Below are positions 1 to 8,489 of a stretch of DNA of 64,000 nt, piece by piece; the stretch's first letter is position 1; every line of letters starts with the position of its first letter. The notes beneath the pieces were generated by a model. It saw nothing but the letters and a program-made list of their open reading frames with translations. It did no database searches and was not told the origin of the DNA. The position numbers were made by a program, and so were the translations under genes. Source of the stretch: Janthinobacterium lividum (GTDB lineage: Bacteria; Pseudomonadota; Gammaproteobacteria; Burkholderiales; Burkholderiaceae_D); the NCBI RefSeq assembly GCF_034424625.1, contig NZ_CP139976.1, forward strand, positions 1,612,001 through 1,676,000, written 5' to 3'.

Positions 1-183
1 TATTCGGTTTATCGTTGCTCATTGATCAATGCGGAAGAGTGACAGTAAAAAGCATTTTACCGTACCGCAAGCGCTTTATAAGCACGTATTTGCCCCCATA
101 TCCCAGCATGCAAGCGACGCGGGCGCCGTTCTATAGGATAATTCGCCTTTAATTAGTAGAAAAACGTGACCCCGGAGCCTTTT

Positions 184-477
184 ATGGAAAATTTATATAA
201 CGTCCTCGGTGTCGCGCCCAATGCCAGCGACGATGAAATCAAGAAGGTTTACCGTTCGCTGGCCATGCGCTTCCACCCCGACCGCAACCAGGCCCCCGGC
301 GCCGAGGCGCGCTTCAAGAGCGTGACTAAGGCGTATGAAATCCTGGCCGACCCGGCCAAGCGCGCCGAGTACGACCAGAGCGTGAACCACCGCATCATCA
401 TCGACCCGGAAGCGGAAGCCTATGCCCTGTGGTGCGGCGTGTTCCGCCTGCATGGCACCGTCCTACCGGCAGATTAA
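184..477 (+). CDS. Short J-domain (DnaJ-like) protein
   Basis: A 97-residue protein that is almost entirely a J domain. The HPD motif that stimulates Hsp70 ATPase is at residues 31-33, between helices II and III, and the helix IV region ends near residue 65. It has no G/F-rich region, zinc finger or C-terminal substrate domain, so it is a minimal J protein (class III type). The ATG at 184 is preferred over an in-frame GTG at 166 because GGAG lies at 173-176. The last 30 residues ([17 protein letters not shown]) match no domain I know. It is the first of four same-strand genes, the other three unknown, and may recruit a DnaK-type chaperone to them. That role is inference. Confidence 0.88.
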   Translation: MENLYNVLGVAPNASDDEIKKVYRSLAMRFHPDRNQAPGAEARFKSVTKAYEILADPAKRAEYDQSVNHRIIIDPEAEAYALWCGVFRLHGTVLPAD

Positions 478-582
478 GCCTGCTGGCGGCTGTCCGGCCA
501 GCCTGAATGATTTGAAAAACAACAAACAATGGTGCTTTTGCTTCTAAGTAAAAGTGCCGCGCACCACATTGGAAAGCACAGC

Positions 583-1095
583 ATGAGAAGAGTACACCCT
601 GAATTCGCGTACCAGTCGCGCGAGCTGGAAGGCCAGATCGAAGGCATCCTCGGCGACCCGCCGAACCGCAAGAACTACAAAAGCATGGTCGACGCCCTGG
701 TCGGTGAATACGCGAGCGGCGGCGGCATCGAAGACGTGAACATGCTGGCCTTCGCGCTGGTCGACCACATCACCTTCAGCGACCCGAAAGGCTTGCTGGC
801 CGAAAGCGAAGACTACGAATTCGGCGATACGGCCCGCGTGTTTTCCATGGCCGCGTGCGCCGCGCCGGAAGCGGCGAAGATGTACGCCGCCATCGAAGAG
901 AGCTTCCCCGACCTGGCGCGCCAGGCCATCATCACGGCCTTCCTGCACAAGAATCCGCGCCTGTGGGACGACGACGACCAGTCGCTCGACCAGCTGGCCG
1001 CCAATGACGACGGCGACGACGATCACGACGAAGACGAAGCCACCGACGATTTCGCCCAGATGTTTGACCAGGATGGAGATGACCATGGCAGATAA
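583..1095 (+). CDS. Hypothetical protein with acidic C-terminal tail
   Basis: A 170-residue protein that I do not recognise. Residues 1-130 look helical and soluble. The last 40 residues are very rich in Asp and Glu (runs such as DDGDDDHDEDE), which suggests a charged flexible tail. No signal peptide or membrane segment is seen. The ATG at 583 has a GGAAAG ribosome site at 571-576; an earlier in-frame start at 529 lacks one. Its stop lies inside the next gene (11-bp overlap), so the two are probably translationally coupled. A member of the J-protein cluster; function unknown. Confidence 0.75.
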   Translation: MRRVHPEFAYQSRELEGQIEGILGDPPNRKNYKSMVDALVGEYASGGGIEDVNMLAFALVDHITFSDPKGLLAESEDYEFGDTARVFSMAACAAPEAAKMYAAIEESFPDLARQAIITAFLHKNPRLWDDDDQSLDQLAANDDGDDDHDEDEATDDFAQMFDQDGDDHGR

Positions 1096-1873
1096 CAATG
1101 AACAAAAAAGCAATCTTCCCGCGCTGACGAAACAGGTCACGGAATTGGTGCTGTCCGGTTCGCTGGGCCACGCCGAGCAGGCGTTTGCCGATGCGGCCGA
1201 CCAGTATGGCGACCTGGCCGTGGTGGAAGTATTGAATGCCATCCCGCCACAGGTGACGGCCCTGCATTTGGCCGGTTTCGACGGCGGCAAGATGTCGCTG
1301 GCGACCTTGCTGGTGCCGCCGAAAGCGTGGGCCGACAGCCTGGCCTTCATCGCCGCCACCTGGAGCGACGACCAGATCGAGGACGATCCTGAACGCATCG
1401 CCGAAGCCCTGTTCGCGCACATCCACGGCGTGGTGTTTTCCACCGACGACGCCGAGCGCCGCCGCGAGCTGCTGCTGGAAGCATCGGCCACCGACTGGGG
1501 CGCCACGGCGTTTGCGATCCTGTTCTCGATGGCGCCGAAGGAAATCCTCGAAGTGGCGGGCGAGATCGTCATCAAGGGACCGTATGTGACGGGCGTGACC
1601 TCGTCCGACAACGACGTCGTGCCGCTGGCCATCGAGCTGGCGCAAGCGAATGAAGACGGCTGGGACCGCTCGTTGTTCGAACTGTTCCCCGACTTCCGCC
1701 ACAGCGCCGACCTGGCCGACGCGGAATACTCGGACGACCCGGACGAAGAGCCGACCATGTTGCAGCGTAGCACCAAGGAATTGCTGTACCGCCTGCGCAA
1801 GCAAGTGCCGAGCACGCGCAGCGCGCCACGCTCCAGTACGCGCCGCAGCCTGGGCACCGGCATTTTCTCGTAA
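1085..1873 (+). CDS. Hypothetical protein, J-protein cluster
   Basis: A 262-residue acidic soluble protein of unknown function. It starts MADNNEQK at the ATG at 1085, with GGAG at 1076-1079, inside the 3' end of the preceding gene. The body is predicted to be mostly helical. The C-terminal 35 residues switch to a basic Ser/Arg-rich tail (STRSAPRSSTRRS). I see no signal peptide, membrane segment or known catalytic motif. The 11-bp overlap upstream and the 19-bp gap downstream point to a single transcript with its neighbours. Confidence 0.75.
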   Translation: MADNNEQKSNLPALTKQVTELVLSGSLGHAEQAFADAADQYGDLAVVEVLNAIPPQVTALHLAGFDGGKMSLATLLVPPKAWADSLAFIAATWSDDQIEDDPERIAEALFAHIHGVVFSTDDAERRRELLLEASATDWGATAFAILFSMAPKEILEVAGEIVIKGPYVTGVTSSDNDVVPLAIELAQANEDGWDRSLFELFPDFRHSADLADAEYSDDPDEEPTMLQRSTKELLYRLRKQVPSTRSAPRSSTRRSLGTGIFS

Positions 1874-1892
1874 TGAAAGCAGGGAACGTCTA

Positions 1893-2765
1893 ATGCTGCC
1901 AGCAATTGTTGTAGAGAATCTTCCGCGCCTGGTGCGCGCCATCAAACTGTTGCCGCGCGACCCGCGCGAGGACGCGGCGCTGAACCTGGCCGACGAATTG
2001 ACGGGCATCACGGCCATGGTGGCCGAGAAGTTCACGAATGAACGCACGGCCGATGGCATCCAGAAAGCGCTGTACCTGACGGTGGGCGGCGTGTCGCTGG
2101 GACTGGAGCAGGCCGTCACGCATGAAGGCGACCAGGCCGCGCTCGATTTCCTCGTCGAGCACGGCGCCGAGCATGCGTTCCAGGTGGGCTTTCGCCTGAT
2201 CAAGGACCTGTCGCAGTTGCCGGAAGACGCCCTCGTCGGCGAATACGACCAGGACCCCGTCTACCTGCAGCGCCGTTTGCGCGAGCTGTTCATCGATATT
2301 TGCCAGGCTGACCCGAACCAGAACTGGGCCGGCTATGAAAAGTATGCGCTGCAGTTGCAACAGCGCAAGGAAGTGCAAGCCGTCGTGCGCCTGGCCGGCT
2401 GGCTGCGCCGCCACCATGACAACGGCCCCGTCAGCGACAGCGACTTGAATGCCGAGGGCGTCATCGCCCTGGCCATCATCTTCGCCATCGAAGGCGGCGG
2501 GCGCATCATCGCGCGCACGGGGCAGAAGGAGTTTGAACGCTTTGTGCGTTCCGTGCGCAAGAACAAGCCCGACTTCGAGGAAGGCTGGGCCGCCCTGGTG
2601 GCCAAGGTGCCTGTGCAGCACCATCCCGTGTTGCTCGACCGCATAGACTCGTACCGCCGCAGCTGCACCGTCGTGCATAAAATCCTCACGCGGGCCAGCA
2701 TGAAGAGCCTGTTCGAGGACCTGGAAAACTACGCGGGTTCCGAGCTGGACGCGGATTATTCGTGA
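1893..2765 (+). CDS. Hypothetical protein, J-protein cluster
   Basis: A 290-residue soluble protein of unknown function and last gene of the four-gene cluster. The ATG at 1893 has AGGGA at 1881-1885. The sequence is helix-rich, with alternating charged and leucine positions. It carries a hydrophobic glycine-containing stretch near residues 190-205 (GVIALAIIFAIEGGGRII) that is too polar at its edges to be a clear membrane helix. No family assignment is possible by eye. It is followed directly by a REP-like repeat and then by a convergent LysR gene. Confidence 0.75.
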   Translation: MLPAIVVENLPRLVRAIKLLPRDPREDAALNLADELTGITAMVAEKFTNERTADGIQKALYLTVGGVSLGLEQAVTHEGDQAALDFLVEHGAEHAFQVGFRLIKDLSQLPEDALVGEYDQDPVYLQRRLRELFIDICQADPNQNWAGYEKYALQLQQRKEVQAVVRLAGWLRRHHDNGPVSDSDLNAEGVIALAIIFAIEGGGRIIARTGQKEFERFVRSVRKNKPDFEEGWAALVAKVPVQHHPVLLDRIDSYRRSCTVVHKILTRASMKSLFEDLENYAGSELDADYS

Positions 2766-2773
2766 TTGCTGGT

Positions 2774-2870
2774 GTCGGATTACGCCCTGCGGGCTAATCC
2801 GACCTACGACGGCGCGCGTCCCGTAGGTCGGCTTAGCTGCGGCACAGCCGCAGCGTAAGCCGACACGCCG
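2774..2870. repeat. REP-like palindromic repeat, copy 1
   Basis: Two hairpins lie in the gap between convergent genes. GTCGGATTA (2774-2782) pairs with TAATCCGAC (2795-2803). GTAGGTCGGCTTA (2823-2835) faces TAAGCCGAC (2856-2864) and a further CCTACG. The same words occur at 9224-9306, also between convergent genes. This is typical of bacterial REP/BIME elements, which can act as transcription ends or mRNA stabilisers. Confidence 0.7.
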
Positions 2871-2872
2871 GC

Positions 2873-3775
2873 CTACGCTCCCCCTTCCAGCGCCGCTTCC
2901 TCGGCCAGTTTCACGAATGCCGCCACCAGTGGCGATGTCTCTTCCTCCCGTTGTGCAAGCAATAAGCTGGTCGTCGCCTGCGGGTCGGCGATCGGGCGGT
3001 AGCACACGCCATCCATGCGGATGCGGTCGAACGAAGCGGGCAGCACGGAAATGCCGCAGCCGGCCGCCACCAGGCCGATGATGGTCGACGCCTCGCCCGC
3101 TTCCTGCGCGACCTGGGGCACGAAGCCTGCCGCCTTGCACAGGCGGAAGATCTGCGGATAAATCCCCGTGCCCGCATCCTTGGGGTACATGACAAAGCCT
3201 TCGCCCGCCATGTCGGCAATGGCAATCGCCTTCTTGGCCGCCAGCGCGTGGGCGACGGGCAGCACGAGGAACAACGGGTCTTGCCGCAATTGCGTCAGCT
3301 TGATATCGGAGGGGTACGTCGTTTCCGGCGGGCGCACGAAGCCCAGGTCCATCGTCCTGCCCGAGATCGCCTCGAGTTGATGCAGGGTCGCCATTTCGTG
3401 CAAGGTCAAGGTGACGTGCGGGAATTGCTGGCGGTAGCGGTTGATGACGGTGGCAAAATACGGCGTAAACGGCGTGGAAAACGTAAAACCGATGCGCAAT
3501 TCGCCCGCTTCGCCCCGCTGCGCCCGGCGCGCCGTCACGGCCGCCTGTTCCGACAGGGCCAGGATGCGCCGCGCATCGTCGAGGAACAGCGTGCCCGCCT
3601 GCGTCAGCCGCACGGAGCGCTTGTTGCGCTCGAACAACTGCGCCCCCAATTCTGCCTCCAGCGCCTGGATTTGCTGGCTCAGCGGCGGCTGGCCGATATG
3701 CAGGCGCTCGGCCGCGCGCGTGAAGTGCAGCTCCTCGGCGACGGCAACAAAATAACGCAGGTGGCGCAGTTCCAT
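2873..3775 (-). CDS. LysR-family transcriptional regulator
   Basis: A 300-residue LysR-type regulator of normal family length. The N-terminal winged helix-turn-helix (about residues 1-60) carries the characteristic stretch FTRAAERLHIGQPPLSQQI. A substrate-binding-protein-like effector domain follows (about 90-295). It is transcribed divergently from an MFS transporter, the usual layout when a LysR protein controls the neighbouring gene in response to a transported compound. The pair resembles YnfL/YnfM of E. coli in layout. The effector is unknown. The 108-bp intergenic region contains a 10-bp direct repeat that may be its binding site. Confidence 0.92.
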   Translation of the reverse strand: MELRHLRYFVAVAEELHFTRAAERLHIGQPPLSQQIQALEAELGAQLFERNKRSVRLTQAGTLFLDDARRILALSEQAAVTARRAQRGEAGELRIGFTFSTPFTPYFATVINRYRQQFPHVTLTLHEMATLHQLEAISGRTMDLGFVRPPETTYPSDIKLTQLRQDPLFLVLPVAHALAAKKAIAIADMAGEGFVMYPKDAGTGIYPQIFRLCKAAGFVPQVAQEAGEASTIIGLVAAGCGISVLPASFDRIRMDGVCYRPIADPQATTSLLLAQREEETSPLVAAFVKLAEEAALEGGA

Positions 3776-3799
3776 GTTTGTCCAGTAATCGTTTTAAAG

Positions 3800-3841
3800 T
3801 ATGAGTTGGGCCTTGAATATATATTGGACGATATGAGTTGG
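3800..3841. promoter_or_regulatory. Direct repeat in LysR/MFS divergent promoter
   Basis: TATGAGTTGG occurs at 3800-3809 and again at 3832-3841, 32 bp apart start to start (about three helical turns), so both copies face the same side of the DNA. An AT-rich stretch with ATATATATTGG lies between them. A dimeric or tetrameric LysR protein could bind both copies, but this is inference from spacing only. Confidence 0.4.
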
Positions 3842-3883
3842 CAATCCTAAGATGAAGACTCGCTTCCTCTTCGAAACACGGCC

Positions 3884-5161
3884 ATGTCTGATTCATCGCT
3901 TGCTTTTGCCTCCGCCGCCACCCCGGCGCTGGCTCCTGTCGCTCCTCCCGCTCCCCGTTCGGCCATCGCCAAGGGGACGGCGGAATTCAAGCGCAGCAAC
4001 CGCGCCCTGTTCTTTGGCGGCTTTTCCACCTTCAGCCTGCTGTACTGCATCCAGCCCCTGTTTCCGCTGCTGTCGCAGCAGTTTCATCTGACGCCGGCGC
4101 AAAGCAGCTGGTCCTTGTCCGTGTCGAGCGGCTTGCTGGCCATCTCGCTGGTGCTGCTCAGTGCCGTATCGGACAGGGTCGGCCGCAAGCCGCTGATGGT
4201 GGCGTCGATGTTTTCCGCCGCGATCCTCACCATCTTGTCCGCCTTCGCGCAGGATTATGCGCAGCTGCTGGCGATTCGCGCCGCGCTGGGCATTGCCCTG
4301 GGTGGCATGCCGGCCGTGGCCATGGCTTATCTGGGCGAGGAAATCGAGGGGCCATCGCTGGGCCTGTCGATGGGCTTGTATATTGCCGGCAGCGCGTTTG
4401 GCGGCATGTCGGGGCGGCTGGTGGCGTCCATGCTCAGCGATTTCCTGTCGTGGCGCTGGGCCCTCGGCGTGCTGGGCGTGGCTGGCGTGCTGGCGGCGGC
4501 CGAATTCTGGCGCAGCCTGCCTGCATCGAAGAACTTCGTGCCCAGTACCAAGGGCTGGAACGCCTTGCCGCACGCCATCAAGCAGCATTTTTCCGACCGG
4601 GGCTTGCCGTGGCTGTTCTGCCTGGCGTTCGTGCTGATGGGCTGTTTCGTCAGCTTGTACAACTACATCGGCTACCGCCTGCTGGCCGCGCCATTTGGCC
4701 TGCGCCAGAGCACGGTCGGCTTGCTGGCCTTCTTGTACCTGATCGGCATCTTCAGTTCCGTCTGGGCGGGCCGTCTGGTGGACCGCCTGGGGCGCCGGGG
4801 CGTGCTGTGGATCATGCTGTCGGTGATGCTGTCCGGCATTTTGCTGACCCTGTTCGATTCCCTGCCGCTGATCGTCATCGGCATGGCGCTGGCCACCTTC
4901 GGCTTTTTTGCCTCGCATTCGATCGCCAGCAGCTGGGTCAGCCGCCGTGCCCGCGCACCGCAGGCCCTGGCCTCGGCCTTTTATTTGCTGTTCTATTACC
5001 TGGGATCGAGCCTGATCGGTTCCGCCTCGGGCATGATGTGGGGCTTCGACGGCTGGACGGGCGTGGTCATCATGCTGGGCCTGTGCCTGGGCGGCGGCCT
5101 GCTGATCGCCTTGCGCCTGCGCCATTTGCAGCCGCTGGGGGCGCGCGAAGCGGTGGGCTGA
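3884..5161 (+). CDS. MFS transporter (YnfM-like)
   Basis: A 425-residue inner-membrane carrier of the major facilitator superfamily with about 12 hydrophobic segments. The family motif A appears as SDRVGRKPLMV between helices 2 and 3, and a related DRLGRRG repeat occurs in the second half. The sequence resembles YnfM and related putative sugar or drug exporters. An unusual Ala/Pro-rich N-terminal extension of about 30 residues precedes the first helix. It is divergent from the LysR gene that probably controls it. The substrate is unknown. Confidence 0.9.
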   Translation: MSDSSLAFASAATPALAPVAPPAPRSAIAKGTAEFKRSNRALFFGGFSTFSLLYCIQPLFPLLSQQFHLTPAQSSWSLSVSSGLLAISLVLLSAVSDRVGRKPLMVASMFSAAILTILSAFAQDYAQLLAIRAALGIALGGMPAVAMAYLGEEIEGPSLGLSMGLYIAGSAFGGMSGRLVASMLSDFLSWRWALGVLGVAGVLAAAEFWRSLPASKNFVPSTKGWNALPHAIKQHFSDRGLPWLFCLAFVLMGCFVSLYNYIGYRLLAAPFGLRQSTVGLLAFLYLIGIFSSVWAGRLVDRLGRRGVLWIMLSVMLSGILLTLFDSLPLIVIGMALATFGFFASHSIASSWVSRRARAPQALASAFYLLFYYLGSSLIGSASGMMWGFDGWTGVVIMLGLCLGGGLLIALRLRHLQPLGAREAVG

Positions 5162-5166
5162 GGCAG

Positions 5167-5820
5167 CTATTTGGGACACATGCCGATCATCGTTTCCCCC
5201 TGCTTGCCGGCGCGCGTGGTCACGCACAAGGTACCCAGCGCGCTGGTGATTTTATACGTGCGGCTGCCTTTGGCCTCATTCGCGCCGATTTCCTCGATTC
5301 TTGACGCTTCATACCATTTCGGCGGCACGGCTGCGTAGGCCTCGGCAAAGCCTTGCTGCATGCGCTTGAAGGCTGTGTCGTCCAGTTTTTGCTCTCCTCG
5401 CTGCGGGAATTCCTTGCGCAACTCCCTGTCGATCTTGCCCACGTCGCGCTTGGCTTGCGCCAGGATATCGGCCGCGCTGGGTGGCGCGACGAGTGTGATC
5501 GCTTCCGGCGTTGCTGGCGCCGGCGCCTGCTCGGCGGCGGGAACGGGCAAGGGGCGGCTGACGGGCGCCGGCACGGGCAGGCGCGGCAGGCGCGCGGCGG
5601 CTGGTTTTATATCGGGCAATGGTATGGGGGCCGGCTTGGGCGGCGCCGGGAGCGTGTAGCGCAGCCAGGCGATGGCCGGGCCCTGCGGCAGGTGTTCGTC
5701 CGTGATAGCGCGGGGCCGCGACTGCAAGACACTATATGCCAGGCCCACGTGCAGCAGGACGATCAGCAGCAGGCCGGGAGCGCGGCGGGGCAGGGGTGGC
5801 AGCGAGGTCATGGAGGGCAT
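5167..5820 (-). CDS. Proline-rich single-pass membrane protein
   Basis: A 217-residue protein with one N-terminal hydrophobic helix (about residues 14-30, LLLIVLLHVGLAYSVL). An Ala/Pro-rich linker (about 55-110) and a C-terminal periplasmic domain with two cysteines (in TLCVTT and GMCPK) follow. The N-terminal half looks like TonB, but the conserved TonB C-terminal fold is not recognisable, so I do not call it TonB. It ends only 5 bp from the convergent MFS gene. Function unknown; envelope location inferred. Confidence 0.75.
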   Translation of the reverse strand: MPSMTSLPPLPRRAPGLLLIVLLHVGLAYSVLQSRPRAITDEHLPQGPAIAWLRYTLPAPPKPAPIPLPDIKPAAARLPRLPVPAPVSRPLPVPAAEQAPAPATPEAITLVAPPSAADILAQAKRDVGKIDRELRKEFPQRGEQKLDDTAFKRMQQGFAEAYAAVPPKWYEASRIEEIGANEAKGSRTYKITSALGTLCVTTRAGKQGETMIGMCPK

Positions 5821-5987
5821 GGTGGTTCAGGTACGCCAATGTATCTGAAGGATTTGATAATTATCTAAAATGTCACAAGCTCTTACAAAAAAGTGCCGCA
5901 TGGAAATTTTGATGTGCTGGCCGCTGGTGGGGAACCCTGCGCCAGTCTGGTGATCCAACCCGGACACCACGCGAACAGGAGATCATC

Positions 5988-6314
5988 ATGATGCAAGTAA
6001 AGGAAGTGGCACGGCGCTTTGGCGCCATTGAACACGCGATCGGCCAGGCAGCCCAGCTGTGCGGCAAGCAGCAGGGCATGCCGATGGACTTGAAGGATTG
6101 CATCAACCAGCTGGACCAGCAAAAGAACGCCGTGCGGCAAGCCATCGACACACAAGACGATGCACGCATCCGGCAAGCCGTTGACCAGATGGAATCACTG
6201 GGCGACCGCGCCAAGCGGGCGTGCGGCACGGCGGCCAGCGTGACGCCGGAAATGAAGAGCGCCGTGCTCAAGGTGCATGATGAATTGTCGGACCTGAAGC
6301 ACCAGCTGCACTAG
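5988..6314 (+). CDS. Small helical hypothetical protein
   Basis: A 108-residue soluble protein that I do not recognise. It is rich in Gln, Lys, Asp and Ala with heptad-like spacing, consistent with a helical hairpin or coiled coil. It has two cysteines in the first half and one near residue 79. The ATG at 5988 has AGGAG at 5977-5981; a second ATG follows at once. It stands alone, convergent with the response regulator gene 19 bp downstream. Confidence 0.7.
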   Translation: MMQVKEVARRFGAIEHAIGQAAQLCGKQQGMPMDLKDCINQLDQQKNAVRQAIDTQDDARIRQAVDQMESLGDRAKRACGTAASVTPEMKSAVLKVHDELSDLKHQLH

Positions 6315-6333
6315 GTCTTACCTTCTGACCGCA

Positions 6334-7191
6334 TCACATCTGGCGGAACAGATGGGCATATAGAGGGCTGACGCGCAGCTGCGCCGGGTGCTGGCGCAGG
6401 GTCAGCGACAGCTTGCCCGCCTCGTCGCGCACGGCCGTGGCGATGGCGCTGGCGTTGACGATGGTGCCCCGGTGAATTTGCCAGAATTGTTGCGGGTCCA
6501 GCTGGGGCAAGAGTTCCTTCAGGCTCGTGCGTATCAGCGCTTCGCTGTCCTGGCACACGACGTTGATGTATTTGTCCAGCGCTTCGAAATACACGACGTC
6601 GGCCAGGGCGATCATGCGCACGCTGTTGCCGACGGCTGCCCGTATCATTTGCAGGCGCGGCGCGGGTGGCAGCATGGCTTGCAGCTGGCTCAGCAGGCGG
6701 GCCATGTTGTCGTCGCTGGCCGATTCGGCAGCCGGCGCCATCGTGGCGGCCGTCGCTGTCGCGTTCGCCGGCGCTGCCGTACCGCCGCTGTCGCGCAAGC
6801 GCTGCTGCAGGCGTTCCACCGTCTTGCCCAGGCGCGCATCGTTGACGGGTTTTAAGACGTAATCGGCTGCTGCGTGCTCGAAGGCGGCCAGCGCGTATTC
6901 GTCGTAGGCGGTAACAAACACGATGTGAGGGAAAGGGACGCCGTCCGGCCAGTGCTCTGCCAGCTCCTCGGCCGCTTCCAGGCCCGTCTTGCCTGGCATC
7001 TTGATGTCGAGAAAGAGGATGTCGGGCTGCAGCGCCAGGCCCTGCCGCAAGGCTTCCACGCCGTTGGGACAGGTGGCGACAATGTCGAGTTCCGGCCACA
7101 GCCGCTGCAAGGCGTGCGCGAGGGCGGCGGCGAGTATCGGTTCGTCTTCGGCGATCAGGGCGCGTGGCGCGCGTGGCGTGTATTGGCTCAT
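6334..7191 (-). CDS. LytTR-family response regulator
   Basis: A 285-residue response regulator of the LytR/AlgR type. The receiver domain occupies about residues 10-125, with the phospho-acceptor Asp62 in FLDIKMPG, the acidic pair in AEDE and the conserved Lys114 in VLKPV. A low-complexity Ala/Thr linker follows, then a LytTR DNA-binding domain (about 180-285). Its start overlaps the 3' end of the upstream kinase gene by 4 bp, so the two form one two-component system. Target genes cannot be named from the sequence. Confidence 0.94.
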   Translation of the reverse strand: MSQYTPRAPRALIAEDEPILAAALAHALQRLWPELDIVATCPNGVEALRQGLALQPDILFLDIKMPGKTGLEAAEELAEHWPDGVPFPHIVFVTAYDEYALAAFEHAAADYVLKPVNDARLGKTVERLQQRLRDSGGTAAPANATATAATMAPAAESASDDNMARLLSQLQAMLPPAPRLQMIRAAVGNSVRMIALADVVYFEALDKYINVVCQDSEALIRTSLKELLPQLDPQQFWQIHRGTIVNASAIATAVRDEAGKLSLTLRQHPAQLRVSPLYAHLFRQM

Positions 7192-8291
7192 GCGAGGGGA
7201 CTCGTGATGGTGGGTGGAAGGGGGAGTGTCAGGCGGGCGGTCGCGCCTGCCGGATGGTTGGCGGCCAGCGACAGGCTGGCGGCATCGCCGTGCATGCCGC
7301 GCAGGCGTTCGCGGATATTTTCCACGCCCAGGTGCGTGCCCTTGGTCTGGCCCGGATGGTCGAGGCCCAGGCCATCGTCGCTGACGGTAAGAATCAGCAC
7401 GCCAGCGTCAGTGGAGGCTTGCACATGGATATGGCCGCCTTCGATCTTTGGTTCCAGGCCATGCTGGATGGCGTTTTCCACCAGCGGCTGCAGCAGCATG
7501 GGCGGCACCTTGACCTGGCGCAAAGCCTCGGGCAAGTCCAGCGCAAAGCTCAGGCGCGCACCCATGCGGATGGACATCAGGCCCAGGTAGGCTTGCATCA
7601 GGGAAAACTCCTGCTCGAGAGTGGTTGATTCGGCGCGCGAGGAAGAGAGGGTGGCGCGCAAATACTGGATCAGCTGGTCGAGCAGCAACTGGGCGCGGTC
7701 CGGATCTAAGCTGATCAGGCCCTGCAGGTTGGCCAGGGTGTTGAACAGCATGTGCGGTTCGATCTGCGCTTGCAGCAATTGCAGCTGCGCCTGCATGGCC
7801 TGGCGCGCCACGGATTCGGCGCGGGCCTTTTCTTGCGCCGCTTCCATTTGAAGGCGCGCAATCTTTTCTCGGCTGCTAAAGAACAGGATGGCCGCACTGG
7901 CCGCCGCCAGCGTAAAAACCGTCATGCTGACATTGCGTGGCGACATGGAGACGGGTGCGGGAACGTCGATATTGGCCAGCCAGCCGAACAGCATGGTGCC
8001 GGCCACCTGTGCCACGGCGGCGCTGACGATGATGAGGGCAGTGAAGGGCAGCCATGGGGCACGCCGCTGTTCGCCCCACCACGCCAGGCGGATGCCGTCG
8101 ATGAGCAGGAAGGCGATGCCGCCGATGCACATGGACGCTAGCAGGTTGAGCCAGAAGCTTTGTCCACCGCTCAGCACGTAGGTGATGAAGAGGGCGCACA
8201 GGATGTTGAGTAGCAGTGCATAGCGCGCATCGCCCAGCAGGCGCCGGTAGGGAAAGCCCTTCTTGCGTGGGGCGGTGTCGGTAGTGTGCAT
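7188..8291 (-). CDS. LytS/YehU-type sensor histidine kinase
   Basis: A 367-residue inner-membrane kinase with four hydrophobic segments (about residues 25-44, 46-72, 81-106 and 120-140) and no large periplasmic domain. A coiled linker leads to the His_kinase domain, with the phospho-accepting His180 in QIEPHMLFNTLANLQ. A HATPase domain follows with the N box LVENAIQHG and G boxes DDGLGLD and GVENIRERL. It is co-transcribed with the LytTR regulator (4-bp overlap). The signal is unknown. Confidence 0.94.
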   Translation of the reverse strand: MHTTDTAPRKKGFPYRRLLGDARYALLLNILCALFITYVLSGGQSFWLNLLASMCIGGIAFLLIDGIRLAWWGEQRRAPWLPFTALIIVSAAVAQVAGTMLFGWLANIDVPAPVSMSPRNVSMTVFTLAAASAAILFFSSREKIARLQMEAAQEKARAESVARQAMQAQLQLLQAQIEPHMLFNTLANLQGLISLDPDRAQLLLDQLIQYLRATLSSSRAESTTLEQEFSLMQAYLGLMSIRMGARLSFALDLPEALRQVKVPPMLLQPLVENAIQHGLEPKIEGGHIHVQASTDAGVLILTVSDDGLGLDHPGQTKGTHLGVENIRERLRGMHGDAASLSLAANHPAGATARLTLPLPPTITSPLA

Positions 8292-8489
8292 GCGGGACCG
8301 CTTTCAGGTGGGCGTTCGGGTTGGCAATGCGGCAATTATGGGCGGCTCTGCATGCGGGTGCAACGCCGCTGCGACGAAACAGGGCGGAGACGGCGCCAAT
8401 CGCCTGATCGCGTCCTTTACATGGTGGCGCTTGCACGCGATGATGGCAAGACGTCCTGATCGACAACCTCATCATCATAAAGGAACAGC

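Noticed and set aside
184..2765. Phage-defence or toxin-antitoxin island
   Set aside because: No nuclease, NTPase, protease or toxin motif is visible in the three unknown proteins; overlapping genes alone are not enough.
5167..5820. TonB energy transducer
   Set aside because: It has the N-terminal helix and Pro-rich linker, but the conserved TonB C-terminal domain is not recognisable.
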